Assembly (NCBI GenBank): GCA_023512835.1
Contig: CM042089.1
Span: 53,315,427-53,379,426 of the forward strand
Source of the DNA: Taxillus chinensis
Taxonomy: Eukaryota > Streptophyta > Magnoliopsida > Santalales > Loranthaceae
Direction of reading: 5' to 3'
Length of the DNA: 64,000 nt
Below are positions 21,593 through 32,644 of the stretch, piece by piece (positions within the stretch are counted from its first letter, which is position 1; every line of letters begins with the position of its first letter). The position numbers and the translations under genes are program-made. Under the pieces are notes generated by a model. It searched no databases. It was not told the origin of the DNA and worked only from the letters and a program-made list of their open reading frames with translations.

Positions 21593-23271
21593 TGTCACGC
21601 CCCGGATTTCCAACCCGAGGAAACCGGTACGTGACTCCCTTTACCCACACGGAGGGCAAGGGGTAGGATACAAAACAAGAATTTAACATTTTAAACATCC
21701 ACAACATTCAAGAAAGTAATATTCATTAAAAGCAATCCAATCCAGTTTATTACAACAAAATCCTTTCCCCATGGGGTTACATCGATTCTCATAATAAAAA
21801 TAACATAAACAAATTAAATAAATAAGGTCTTCCACCTTGGGGTCCCACCTAACCCCGTAGGTTCCTGAAAAGAAAACAACATGGTAGGAGGGGTGGCAAC
21901 CACCTCAGTAGGGATCATGTCTCCCCAACCCATCCCATGCACTGGTATCTACATGCCTTGTGTACAAGTGCTGTGTCGTGATACAATTATCCCACCAGAT
22001 ATGGTTACAGGCTATAACAAAACACGTCATACATGGGCTAGTACTAAACACTCCCGGGCTTCCAGCCACCGGGTTTCAAGAACAGTCCCGGGCTCCACGC
22101 CACCGGGTTCCACAAAAACGTCCCGGGCTTCCACAGCCACCGGGTTCCACAAAACAGCCCCGGGCTTCCACAGCCACCGGGTTCCACAAAACAGTCCCGG
22201 GCTTCACGGCCACCGGGTGTACAAGCAAACACGCAGCACACATGGCCATACAGGCATAACATCAAACACTAAGTATGCTTAGTCACACAGGAATAACCTC
22301 GAACACTTAGCATGCATATATCCACAAGCTCACAAACCCGCCACAGGGCATTTCCACAAACACATAACATGCACGCCTCACAGGCATAATTTCAAACACT
22401 TGGCAGGCATATACACATAACTATATTCACACAGGCTTTTCATCAAACATATAGCATATAGATCAGAACCACACCAAAATGCCACTGAAGGCCAACATTC
22501 ATATAGGAGATCACACCTATATGAATTTACATATATATATATAAACGATACGCCCAGAATCTGCCCTAGGACCCTAGGACAGGAGGGTTTAGGAAGAACA
22601 AACCCCTACCTTAAAGCAGATCTTCCTTGCTCCCCGCCAAACGCCGTCCTCCCACGCAGATGCTCCGGCAAGCAACCACAACTCCCCTTCCCTCTCTCTC
22701 TCTCGCTCTCTCTCTCTCAGGCCCAGCTGCAGCAAAGGAACACAAGAACCCTAACTCAAACTCAAGCCCTCCTTATATAGACACCATTCACATCAAAACG
22801 ACGTAGTTTTGATTAAGTAAACCCAGGATCAAAACGACGTAGTTTTGATTACACAAGCTACAACCTTTCCGCATCCATACACACCAAAATATTCAGAATT
22901 TCAACATGGTCCTTTGGAGAAAGTTCCTTAGAATGCCAAAACCAAGGGACCCATGCAAAAATATGCCTGCACGCCAATTTGCCGTGAATTCCCAATTCAC
23001 GTGCAACTCCATATGAACTCCAAATGCTTTCAAACTTCACCCCTAGCCTCCTTGCATCATTTGGAAGACAATTACACTTGCACGTGAATTGGACCCATAT
23101 CACGTGCACCTACATACATGTCCATTTGGTCTGAAACTCGTGGTAGATAAGGACATCATCTAAGCATCTTTCCTTTTGCACGTGAATTCATTGGAGTCCA
23201 ACTACTAGGTCAAAATCTAGAAAAACTCTACTCGGGAGGCAAACCGACTAACTCAAGGTACGGGTCCTTCA
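21593..23271 (-). repeat. Element B 5' LTR
   Basis: It is 1679 bp and collinear with 14568-16241. It contains the 37-bp minisatellite (22050-22217). Differences between the pair are mostly 1-3 base indels in CAG, CTG and CCGG contexts. Confidence 0.92.
22771..22849 (-). promoter_or_regulatory. TATA box with paired ACGT-core palindromes (element B 5' LTR)
   Basis: TATA is in CCTTATATAG (22771-22780). Palindromes are at 22792-22813 and 22828-22849, 36 bp apart here because of a one-base deletion in the spacer. Confidence 0.72.
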
Positions 23272-23514
23272 CTACCATTTATGTGGGCCTTTCTATTTTC
23301 AGTTTAAGCCTATCGTTATTGTGGGCCTTTCCATTTTCAATTCAAGCCTATCATTGCTGTGGGCCTTTCAATTTTTAGTTTAAGCCTATCATTGCTGTGG
23401 GCCTTTTCCATTTTTCAGTTCAAGCCTATCATTGCTGTGGGCTTTTCATTTTCAACCCAAGTCTATCGTTGTCGTAGGCTTTCTTTTTCAGTTCAAGCCT
23501 ATCATTGCTGTGGG
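23272..23514 (+). repeat. ~38-40-bp tandem repeat array of C1, second part
   Basis: It continues the array interrupted by B. About six degenerate units end at GTGGG, where solo LTR C3 is inserted. Confidence 0.9.
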
Positions 23515-25921
23515 TGTCATCACTGGTTTTCGTCCGGGCCCGTTTGGGGTGAGCTCAAACTAGACCAATGGTGAGAAAATTTAGAGTCGCCACCAACTGT
23601 TTTTGGGGTACAGTTGGATACCCTCTACTTTGAGTAGTTTAAAGGTGTGGTCTGCGTTATCAGAGAAAGGTTCGGGAGTTGGTTACGTGTAGGGAAGGAT
23701 TAGCACCCCTACAGCGCCCTTTCGGTATCTATTTTCGGAGGAGGAGGTTTTCTATTTTATTTGTACTGCCACGACTGGGTTAGATTTCCTAAAAAGTCTA
23801 TAATTTTTATTTAGCTAAGTTATTTATTAAAGTCATGGTAAAAATGGATTTACCCTAAATTTCTAAAGGGAATCCAAAAAGTTTTGGTTTTTTTTGTTTG
23901 AAGTGGAGAATGAGATCCTAGAGGTTTATTTTGGTTTTTGGTTTTGTTTTGAAAGTTAAAGTCCTAAAAAATGGAAATATGTTTTTTTTTTTTGTATTTT
24001 CCCTCTTTTGGTTTTTTTAGAAAACATTTTTTGGTTTTTGTGTTTTGTTAAAAAAACGTTTTGTCTTTGTTTTTGTTTTGTTTTTTCCTTTTTTTCGTTT
24101 TTGGAAAAACATTTTGTTTGTTTTATTTTGTTTCTTTTTTGGCAAACCCCTTTTTTTTTTGTTTTGTTTTGAAAACCCAAAGTCACGCTTGTTACAAATG
24201 CACATCAAAATAATGAACACATAAAAATAAACGTGGAGTGTGTGATTATGACATCCATAAATAAGCAAAAATAAAGCCACTCTTTTTTCTTCTTTCTTTT
24301 CATCTTTTATTTATTTATTTATTTACTTATTTTGCGCTCCCCTTTTTTCTAGCTTTCTCTCTCTCTTTTTCTTACCTTTTCTTTTACTATTTACATATTA
24401 CAAGTATAACAAAATACACAAAACAAACAAGCAAAATAGAAATGATTACAACGCTAAAAGAGAGGAAACAAAAATAAAACGAAATACAAATAAGTGAAAA
24501 AGGAAGAGAAAACAATAAAAAGGAAGACTTTGGGGAAAAGGAAGAGCTTGGACGTAATCAGTGTCCGGGTGTAATCTGGGCGTTCTCTCAGAAAGCTTTT
24601 GGTCGTCTGAACTCTGGGTGTTCTCTCTGGGCAAAAATCTGGAAGCAGAAATTTTTGTTGAACTTTGGGGTGTTCTCTGTTTTTTTTTTTTTTTTTTTTT
24701 TGCAGAAGTTTTTTTTTTTTTTGGATAAGGGAGCTGGGTATGAAAAAATGGCAAAAGGGTTTTTCGTCTGAGATGAGGGGTCTCTATGTGTTTTGCGTGG
24801 ACAGGAGATTGAATTTAAAGGGCTGGCAGAATTTTGGCTGGACTGTCATTAATTGCTACATTTAATGCACTATTATGAATGCCAACGTTTTTAATTGCAT
24901 GTTCTGTGCGTTGTCGGATGGTTTGGCGACCTGCAGCTCGTGATTTGTCCTTTTTAATTTTTATTTTAGCACATGTGATGACCAGGCATTGAAAAACGAT
25001 TCGTCGGATGGCCATCACATGAAAAAACAGGTCTCGTGGACTGCATAGGAAATAGTTGGTGGAAATGCAGCCAAACAGCGAAGGTCAAAGGTCAATAGGG
25101 CCAAAGTATCGGCAGGTCGAAGGTCAACGGTCAACGGGTCAAAGGTCAAAGGTCAACGGGTCAAAGTTCAATGGTCAATGGGTCGAAGGTCAAGAGTCGA
25201 AGAGTTGAAGGTCAAGGGTCGAAGATCCGTGGGTCGTAGGTTCGTCGGTCGTGGGTTGAAGCTCGTAGGTCGTGGGTCAATGGTCAACGGGTCGAACTGT
25301 TGGCAGGTCGGAGTGTTGGAAGGCTTACAGGCTTCGAGGCTTCGAGGCTTCAAGTCTTCGAGGCTTCGAGTCTTCGAGGCTTCGAGGCTTCGAGGCTTCG
25401 AGTCTTCGAAGCTTCGACCTGCCGACACTTCGAGGCTACGAGTCAAGTTTTTTTTTTTTAATTACCTTTTTACGCCCACCGAAAATACGAAAATGGACGA
25501 CCTTTTGGGGATTGTTTAGGAAGACCCGTATTTGCTTAAATAGATGTTTCGGAGAATTTCGCACAATCACTTTTCTGGGCAGTTTGACCAGGAGCATTGA
25601 CCGTCTTTTGGCAGGTTTGACTTTTTTCAATGAAAATTGTTTTAGCCATAACTTCTTCGTTTTTCATCGGAATTGAGCTCAGTCAAGTGCGTTATTCTCC
25701 AAATTTCCTCCTCTATCCCCTGGTGTTGATCTTGGGGCATTTTAGGGGCGGGCAACAAAGGTAATCAATTTTGGGCTTCCCGGTTAGTGTCAATGCATCC
25801 ATCTTGTGCAAATCGTAGGGAATCTCTAAGAACCTGTTCAACAAGGTATATGGCATGGGCGAAAAGGCATATATATCAAATGGGGTTTGTATGTCCAACC
25901 CGGACAAAATGGGGTCTAACA
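23515..25921 (-). mobile_element. C3: solo Ogre-type LTR, inverted, inside C1
   Basis: It starts TGTCATCACTGG and ends GGGGTCTAACA on the plus strand. This is the reverse complement of the C1 3' LTR. It is flanked by a perfect 5-bp duplication GTGGG (23510-23514 and 25922-25926) within the ~40-bp repeat array. No internal sequence is present, so it is a solo LTR left by LTR-LTR recombination. Long T-rich tracts occur at 23880-24180 and 24290-24420, and a GGTCAA/TCGAGG minisatellite at 25080-25440. Confidence 0.93.
25080..25440. repeat. GGTCAACGGGTCAAAG / GCTTCGAG minisatellite in C3
   Basis: Irregular 10-20-bp repeats occur: first GGTCAA(C/A)GGGTC units, then GCTTCGAG(G/T)CTTC units at 25318-25440. 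Their reverse complements form the arrays at 26685-27110 and 37325-38150. Confidence 0.9.
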
Positions 25922-26160
25922 GTGGGCTTTCCATTTTTCAGTTCAAGCCTGTCATTGTTGTAGGCTTTCATTCTCCAGTATCTTTACATCGTAGGCGGCC
26001 TTAGATGCCTCATCAAGTATTATCCAAGTCCACCGGCCAGTGAAGCCCCTTTTCCCTCTCGGGGACAGACCCAACTATCACATTCTACTCTTCCTCTGTG
26101 CTAGGTAAGTCAGGTAAGTGCTCCAACCCGTCCAAAATGACTCCCGTTTATCTTTGTACG
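25922..26160 (+). other. End of C1 3' region after C3
   Basis: One and a half further ~40-bp repeat units (25922-25975) are followed by unique non-coding sequence leading to the polypurine tract. Confidence 0.75.
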
Positions 26161-26196
26161 CTGTTTGTATACAAACAGTGCACAAAGAGGGGCAGC
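26161..26196 (+). other. Perfect 18-bp palindrome and polypurine tract of C1
   Basis: CTGTTTGTATACAAACAG (26161-26178) equals its own reverse complement. ACAAAGAGGGGCAGC follows directly up to the LTR start. The purine stretch is the expected plus-strand primer. Confidence 0.82.
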
Positions 26197-28970
26197 TGTT
26201 GGACCCCATTTTGTTCGGGTTGGACATACTAACCTCATTTGATATATATGCCTTTTTTCCGATGCCATATACCTTGTTGAATAGGTCCTTAGGGATTCCC
26301 TGCGATTTGCACAAGATGGATGCATTGACACTAATCGGGAAGACCAAAATTGATAACCTCTGTTGCCGCCCCTAAAAGGCCCCAAGATCAACGACGGGTG
26401 ATAGAGGATGAAATTTAGAGACTAACGCACTTGACTGAGCTCAATTCTGATTTAAAATGAAGAAGTTATGGTCAAAACAACTTTCGTTGGAAAAAGTCAA
26501 ACCTGCCAAAAGACGGTCAATGCCCCTGGTCAAACTGCCTGGAAAAGTGACTGTGTGAAATTCTCCAAAACATCTATGAGTCTTCCTAAACAATCCCCAA
26601 AAGTTCGTCCATTTTTGCATTTTGGGTGGGGGTAAAAAGCTAATTAAAAGTTTAAAGAAAAAAAAAAAACTTGACTCGTAGCCTCGAAGTGTCGGCAGGT
26701 CGAAGCTTCGAAGACTCGAATCCTTGAAGCCTCGAAGACTCGAAGCCTCGAAGCCTCGAAGCCTGTAAGCCTGCCGACACTCTGACCTGCTGACACTTCG
26801 ACCCATTGACCATTGACCCACGACCTACGAGCTTCGACCCACGACCTACGAACCTACGACCCACGGATCTTCGACCCACGACCTTCAACACTTCGACCAG
26901 TTGACCATTGACCCACGACCTACGAACCTAATCCCAAGGATCTTCGACCCACGACCTACGAACCTACAACCCACGGATCTTCGACCCTTGACCTTCAACC
27001 CTTCGACTCGTTGACCGTTGACCATTGACCTTTGATCCACCGACACTTCGACCCGTTGACCGTTGACCTTCGACCTGCCGACACTTTGGCCCTATTGACC
27101 TTTGACCTTCGCTGTTTGGCTGCATTTCCGCCAACTATTTCCTATGCAGTCACAAGACCTGTTTTTCATGTGCTGGCCATCTGACAAAATCGTTTTTCAA
27201 CGCCTGTCAGTCACATGTGCTAAAATAAAAATTAAAAAGGACAAATCACGTGTTGTAGGTCGCCAAACCATCCGGCAACGCACAGAACCTGCAATTAAAA
27301 ACGCTGGCATTCATAATAAAGCATTAAATGCAGCAATTAATGACAGTCCAGCCAAAATTCTGCCGGCCTTTTAAATTCAGTCTCCTGTCCACGCGAAACA
27401 CATAGAGATCCCTCATCTCTGACGAAAAACCCTTTTGCCATTTTTTCATACCCAGCTCCCTTATCCAAAAAAAAAAAAAGAAGGAAACTTCTGAAAAAAA
27501 AAAAACCAGAGAACACCCCAGAGTTCAACAAAAAATTTCTGCTTCCAGATTTTCGCTTAGAGAGAACACCCAGAGTTCAGATGACCAAAAGCTTTCGGAG
27601 AGAAAAAAAGAGATTACGCCCAAGCTCCTTCTCTTCCAAAAAAAAGAAACAAACAAAAAAACAGAGTGTGTAAACCCAGGAAAACCCAGTCTCTCTTTTC
27701 CACCCCCTCTTTCCAATTCCTCTTGCTCAAATATCTCATTCCAGCTCTATTCTTTTCCCAGCAAAAGAAAAACAAACAAAAAGCTTCCTCTTCGATACAT
27801 ACTTTTCTCCCTTACGAGTCTCTTTTCTCAAAACAGACAAAAGTCCCACAAACTCTCTCTTTCACTCTTACGTGTTCTTTCCCTCTCAAAATCCCAACTG
27901 ATTTTTCCCTTTGCGCTACTGGGACTTGGTGATTTGGTAATTCAAGCAAGCGACTGTCGGTGCGGACAAGGATTGAAACGAAAGTCCGGTGTTGAAGCCC
28001 AAAGTCAGTTTTGTGTTTATTACTTTTTTTTAACTTATGTATATTCATATTTGATGTCATACGTAGTGTTTTTATTTGTTTTTTTTTATGTTGTTGGTAT
28101 GTGTTATATTTTCCTTGTATTTTGTAGATGTTGTATGTTGTAATATGTAAAGAAATAGTAAGGAAAGAAGAGAGAGCGAAAAGAGGAATGAAAATGAAGA
28201 AAAAAATAGAAAAAAAAAAGAGAAGGAAAAAGAGAGAGGATGGCTTCGTTTTTTATTGTATGTCACCATCACACAATTCATGTTTTATTTGGATATGCAT
28301 GTATTTTGATATGGCCAATTCTTAAACAAAAAACAAAATGTTTCCACAAAATATTTTCTAAAACGTGTTCAATAAAAGGTTTTCAAAATTTTTTCAAAAG
28401 TGTCTCCTTCAAAAAAAACAAAAAAACAAAAACAAAACAAACACAAAAACCAAAAAAATATTTTCTAACCCAAAAAACCAAAAAAAGGAAAATAAAAAAA
28501 TATATTTCCATTTTTTAGGACTTTGATTTCTAAAATAAAACCAAAAACCAACACAAACCCCTAAGATCTCATTCTCCACTTTAAACAGAAACCCAAAACT
28601 TTTTTAGGATTCCCTTTAGAAATTTAGGGTAAATCCATTTTAATCATGATTTTGATAAATAACTTAGCTAAATAAAAATCATAGACTTTTTTTAGGAAAT
28701 CTAACCCAGTCGTAGCAGTGCAAATAAAATAGAAAACCTCCTCCTCCGAAAATAGATATGAAAAGGGCATTGTAGGGGTGCTAATCCTTCCCTACACGTA
28801 ATCAACTCCCGAACCCTTCTCTGATAACGCAGACTACACCTTTAAAATACCCAAGGTAGATGGTATCCAATTGTACACCAAAAAATAGTTGGTGGCGACT
28901 CTAAATTTTTTCACCATTGGTTTAGTTTGAGCTCACCCCAAACGGGCCCGGACGAAAACCAGTGATGACA
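26197..28970 (+). repeat. C1 3' LTR (Ogre/Tat type)
   Basis: It begins TGTTGGACCCC after the polypurine tract and ends GACGAAAACCAGTGATGACA; 2774 bp. It contains the TCGAAG/TTGACC minisatellite (26685-27110) and long A-rich tracts. It is followed at 28971 by the tail of copia LTR E1, into which C1 inserted. Confidence 0.92.
26685..27110. repeat. CTCGAAGC and TTGACC minisatellite in C1 3' LTR
   Basis: GACTCGAAG/CCTCGAAGC units (26700-26770) are followed by ACGACCTACGAACC and TTGACC units. I count twelve TTGACC W-box cores between 26810 and 27110. Confidence 0.88.
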
Positions 28971-29163
28971 AAAAGCTTCACAAGTTTTAATCTGCTTATA
29001 TTTTTTTGTAATTATCTCTTGATAATAAAACAACATACTTCTACTATCTGGTTATCTTCCACATTGATTATATCTCTTAACCAGATAAATGTTGTGCCAA
29101 AGATGAGCAAAGAGTTTTCAATTAGAGCCTATTCACCCCCCTCTAGGCTCCCAGAGACCAACA
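28971..29163 (+). repeat. Tail of copia LTR E1
   Basis: This is the last ~190 bp of a copia LTR ending CTAGGCTCCCAGAGACCAACA. It matches the end of E2 (33880-34053) in order: GTAATTATC, GATAATAAA, ACTATCTGGTTATCTTCC, TTCACCCCCCTCTAGGCT. The rest of the LTR lies left of C1, outside the window. Confidence 0.88.
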
Positions 29164-29165
29164 AG

Positions 29166-29177
29166 TGGTATCAGAGC
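29166..29177 (+). other. Primer binding site, initiator tRNA-Met (copia E1)
   Basis: TGGTATCAGAGC is an exact 12-base match to the plant initiator tRNA-Met site, two bases after the LTR end. Confidence 0.9.
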
Positions 29178-29223
29178 AAGTCTACCTGCTTAACGTAGAG
29201 ATCCCACTCTTTCTCTCTCAATA

Positions 29224-29493
29224 ATGGCTAAAGAAAGTAGTATGCTGTTCAATGCTCGCCTTAACTCTAGAGGTGCACAAGAGCCCCTCCCCAACTGAAG
29301 CAACAACAAAAATGTCGATCCGAGCACAAGTGTTTAACCCGTCGATCCCACTGCTCCTCAACAACGGAGTTCTGGCGTCACTCTGATGAAACCGCCAAAG
29401 TTTACACCTGAGGTTTTCTCCCAGTGGAAAGCTCGCATGAGGATGTTCATGATATGTCACGATCATCTCATGCGGCCGTGTCTTCATCAGGAG
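29224..29493 (+). pseudogene. Start of copia gag (E1), interrupted by F
   Basis: The ATG at 29224 begins MAKESSMLFNARLNSRGAQE, collinear with the E2 gag at 34113. KPPKFTPEVFSQWKARMRMF follows near 29390-29450. A TGA at 29296-29298 stands where E2 has CGA (34185-34187), and a TAA follows near 29336. The frame ends at the F insertion (29494), just after HQE. This gag would form the particle; only its first quarter remains here. Confidence 0.88.
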
Positions 29494-31405
29494 TGTTGGA
29501 AACATAGGATTTGATGAAGCTGCCAAATTATAGTCTAAGTCTGGAGACGCAAAGAACCGAAGGTCATAGGGTCGAACAGTCGTAGTTTGTAGAAGTAAAA
29601 CTGTCACAAGACACATTGGCGGGAGGCTCGCAGACTCGTAGGGTCTGGAGACTCAAAGCAAGATGGTGACAGAACATCTGGTGACTCGTAGATCCAAGGT
29701 TGAAGGTCATAGAGTCATAGTACAGAAAAGAGAGAGTTACTGTAAGCATCGACAAGTTCGGAGACTCATAGAGTCAAAGAATTCTAAAGAACAGTAACCA
29801 ATGCTAAATGACTCGTAGACTCGCAGCCCGTAGAACTGTAGAGTCCATAAAAACACTTAAGTCAATTAACAGAACTTGAACTACCACTAGACTCGAAGAC
29901 TCGTAGAGTAGTAGAGTCGAAGCCTTCGAACACTGTTAAGAAAACAGGACTCGTAGATTGAAAGTCATAGAGTCGAAACCTTTGAACACTGTTAAGGAAA
30001 TAGGACTCGTAAACTCGTAGGTTGAAGGTCGAAGAGTCGATGCTATAAAGACTGGCAAACAAATGAAACTGTAACTCAAGAGTCGTAGAGTTGTAGACTC
30101 AAGGGATACAGTTACTCTAAAGAAATTGCCAAACTTCCAGACTCGAAGATCGATGGCTGAGAGTTGTAGCTAAAGGGTCGTAGCCATACAGAAACTCAGT
30201 TTATGAGCCTCTGCGAAAGACTAAGGAAGAAAAGCGAAGTTTAAGACTTGTAGAGTCGAAGATTTTCAGAGCCACTTAGTCAAATATAGTAAACTGAGAG
30301 ACCCGAAGGTCGTAGACCCGCAGAACTAGGATCGTAGACTCGTAGCTATAATAACAGGTAGATTAGACGGACTACGAAGAAGTCACTCTAAGCATCATTC
30401 GAAGAGTCACAGATTCGTAGAGTCATAGACTCGCAGAGTCGTAGACTTCAGTTAATAGAGTGACACAAAAGGCTAATCCAACCTAAACTCTAGCCTCGAA
30501 GACTCAAAGATATGAGTCATAGACTCGCAGAAATACTATAAAGCCTGAAGCAAAACTTCGCAACCTCCAACAGGTTCTAACTGAAATCTTCGAGTCACCA
30601 AACCTATGAGGCATCTACCTCCGAGGCAGACTTACAACCCTAAACATAGTCACTTAGCATTATCGTCAGCTAGGGTTCATATAGCAAGTCTGCGCCGTCT
30701 CGAGCAGTTGAGCGCATTAATGACACATTAATTACTGCCAACTGCCATCCACGGATGGACGGCCAAGATCGACTGCATGTCAAATACGCAGAATGGGCAT
30801 CTGATCTGCAAATCAGAGTAGATCAACCCATCCCTTGACATTCCACATTTTCAGTGGCGAGAAGTCAGTTTGTCGGAATGGACTTCATGGCGCACGAGCA
30901 CTTTAATCTTAAAAATATATATCTCACACACTTAACGACAAAATCAAGAGTTTAACCTCTCTCTCAAAAGAAGGAAACACACAGAATACAAGACAATGGT
31001 TCTGACACACTTGAAATAAATAATCCTTTGCAGAACCAACAACTGAGTGTTCCAACGAAAGAGAGAAAAAGACTAAAAGAGAATCCTTCTAAGTGTTGTG
31101 CGCCGCGTTGAACCAAGAACAAGAGTAATCCATCTGATTATCCAAGAACCTCTTGTTCATCAAAGATCTAGCACTTCCACTAAGTTTAATCTCTGTGTTG
31201 TTTTCCACACATCGATCTATCATAAACCACCACTTTCATAACTGAGATCTGTGGAGAAAAGAGCATTTACTCTCATCTCAGTTTTGTCTGATAGTTCATC
31301 ATCACTCATGTTATCGCTCACAATACTCCTGTCGTCTTCTCCATAAATACTTCCATCGTAGTCATCTCCAGAAGAAGGAGCAACTGAGACCAGGAGCAGG
31401 AAGAA
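29494..31405 (+). repeat. Copia F 5' LTR region (right boundary uncertain)
   Basis: It starts TGTTGGAAACATAGGATTTG exactly where E1 gag breaks. The first 1.1 kb is dense in GACTCGTAGAGTCGAAG-type motifs. No clear LTR end was found. A poor match to a tRNA-Met site (AGTATTAGCAGCAACA, ~31409) suggests the LTR ends near 31405. Non-coding. Confidence 0.55.
29530..30560. repeat. GACTCGTAGAGTCGAAG short repeats in copia F LTR
   Basis: Dozens of irregular 5-12-bp motifs (GACTCGTAG, GAGTCGAAG, GTCGTAGA) are scattered over ~1 kb. GACTC and GAGTC are mutually complementary, so many short hairpins are possible. Confidence 0.85.
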
Positions 31406-31429
31406 CCTAGTATTAGCAGCAACAAGAAA

Positions 31430-32644
31430 GAACAAGAAGACTTCTACGGCATTTTGCTTGGCTCATCCTCCCAAGTACCTATGTGCACACCTGCTCGTTT
31501 TTCCAAATGGAAAGCAACAATGAGAGCACACCTAGACATGCTCGACACGTATCTCTGGGAAACAATAAAGAACGGACCTTTCACTCCAAATATTATGCAG
31601 AGAGGTCGGTTAATGACAAAAGACCCAGATAGTTGGTTTAAGGTGGAGTAGAGGAAAGTAAAGCTTGGCTTCAAGGCAAAAGCCATACTTTTCTCTGCAC
31701 TTGACGATGACATGTTCACGGATGTGCAGGATCTTGAAACTGCTAAAGAGGTATAGGAGAAGCTCTGTCTCATCTACGAGGGAGACGAGCAAATACAGGA
31801 TAACAAGATCTCCATGCTCAAACAAGAGTATGAAGCCTTCAGATGTGAACCAAAGGAGTCATTGGACAGTATCTATAAACGGTTCACAAGTCTGATTCAA
31901 CGAATGAAGACATATAATGTTGAGATCTCTCAGAAGGACAAGAATGACAAGTTTCTGAGATCTCTACCCTTGAAACTGCTGATAAAGACATTAGCCATCC
32001 GTCAGCTGAAGGAATGGAAGACTTGTGCCTTGGAAGCATTATATGGGGACCTCAAGACGTTTGAAATGTAAAAAGAAGAGCTAGAGGTGTTTGAGAACCC
32101 TTCCAAGAAAAAGGAGAAGTCTGTTGCCTTTAAGGCCACTGCTGAACCAAGGGAACCATCTTCAGAAGAGGAAGAAGATGAAGCTGATGAACTTGTTTCA
32201 GATAGTGCCTCAGATGAAGAAGTGGCATTTCTGATCAAGAAACTACTGAAGAGAAGGGGGAACTACAGGAGAAAAGCAAGGCAGTTGCCCTCATCCTTTT
32301 CTAAGGGGAAAGATAAGGAGAAGTTGCAATGCTACCACTGCAACAAGCCCGGCCACTTCGCTGCCGACTGTTATAAGCTGAAGAGGGAGAAAAAGGAGGT
32401 AGTTGAGCAGAAGAAGAAGACCAAAGGCTCCTCAAGTAGGAAGGATGACAAGAGGAAGAAGGCTCTTGTCACTAACAAGTTTAACAGTGAAACTGAGGAG
32501 GAAGAAGAATCTTCTGATGATGAGAAGAAAGAGAAAGGTCTAATCTGTTTCATAGCTGACCATACTCCTCCCCTCAAGGTAAGAACTTATGAACAACTCT
32601 ATATTGAATATGAAGACACCTATAGAGCTTTTAAAGAAATTGAG
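31430..32644 (+). pseudogene. gag of copia F, one frame with three stops
   Basis: One frame is kept throughout, with no frameshift. It reads PARFSKWKATMRAHLDML (~31490), AKAILFSALDDDMFTDVQD (~31677), LIYEGDEQIQDNKISMLKQE (~31770), RFTSLIQRMKTYNVEISQKD and KWKTCALEALYGDLKTFEM-like sequence. An acidic Ser/Glu tract (EPSSEEEEDEADEL) follows, then a zinc knuckle CYHCNKPGHFAADC (32329-32370) and a basic-acidic tail. Stops are TAG 31649, TAG 31754 and TAA 32069. The start codon is not identified. The reading ends at E2 inserted at 32645 (left flank TTGAG). Gag packages element RNA. Confidence 0.85.

Larger units (their letters stand above)
14568..23271 (-). mobile_element. Element B: complete chromovirus, minus strand
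   Basis: Its LTRs are 14568-16241 (3') and 21593-23271 (5'). On the minus strand the order is LTR, tRNA-Met primer site, gag, protease, reverse transcriptase, RNase H, integrase, chromodomain, polypurine tract, LTR. CTAC flanks it on both sides (14564-14567 and 23272-23275). The interrupted ~40-bp repeat unit of C1 is restored when B is removed. Coding parts are dissected by many small indels. It is related to A in protein and to D in LTR modules. Confidence 0.92.

Noticed and set aside
23956..24280. Lys-rich ORFs in T-rich tracts (also 63185-63620 and 39466-39687)
   Set aside because: Low-complexity A/T homopolymer sequence within Ogre LTRs.
25168..25676. Arg/Leu/Phe-rich repeat proteins from the TCGAGG arrays (also 26441-26891 and 37241-38132)
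   Set aside because: Products of minisatellite translation in both directions, with no conserved protein across LTR copies.
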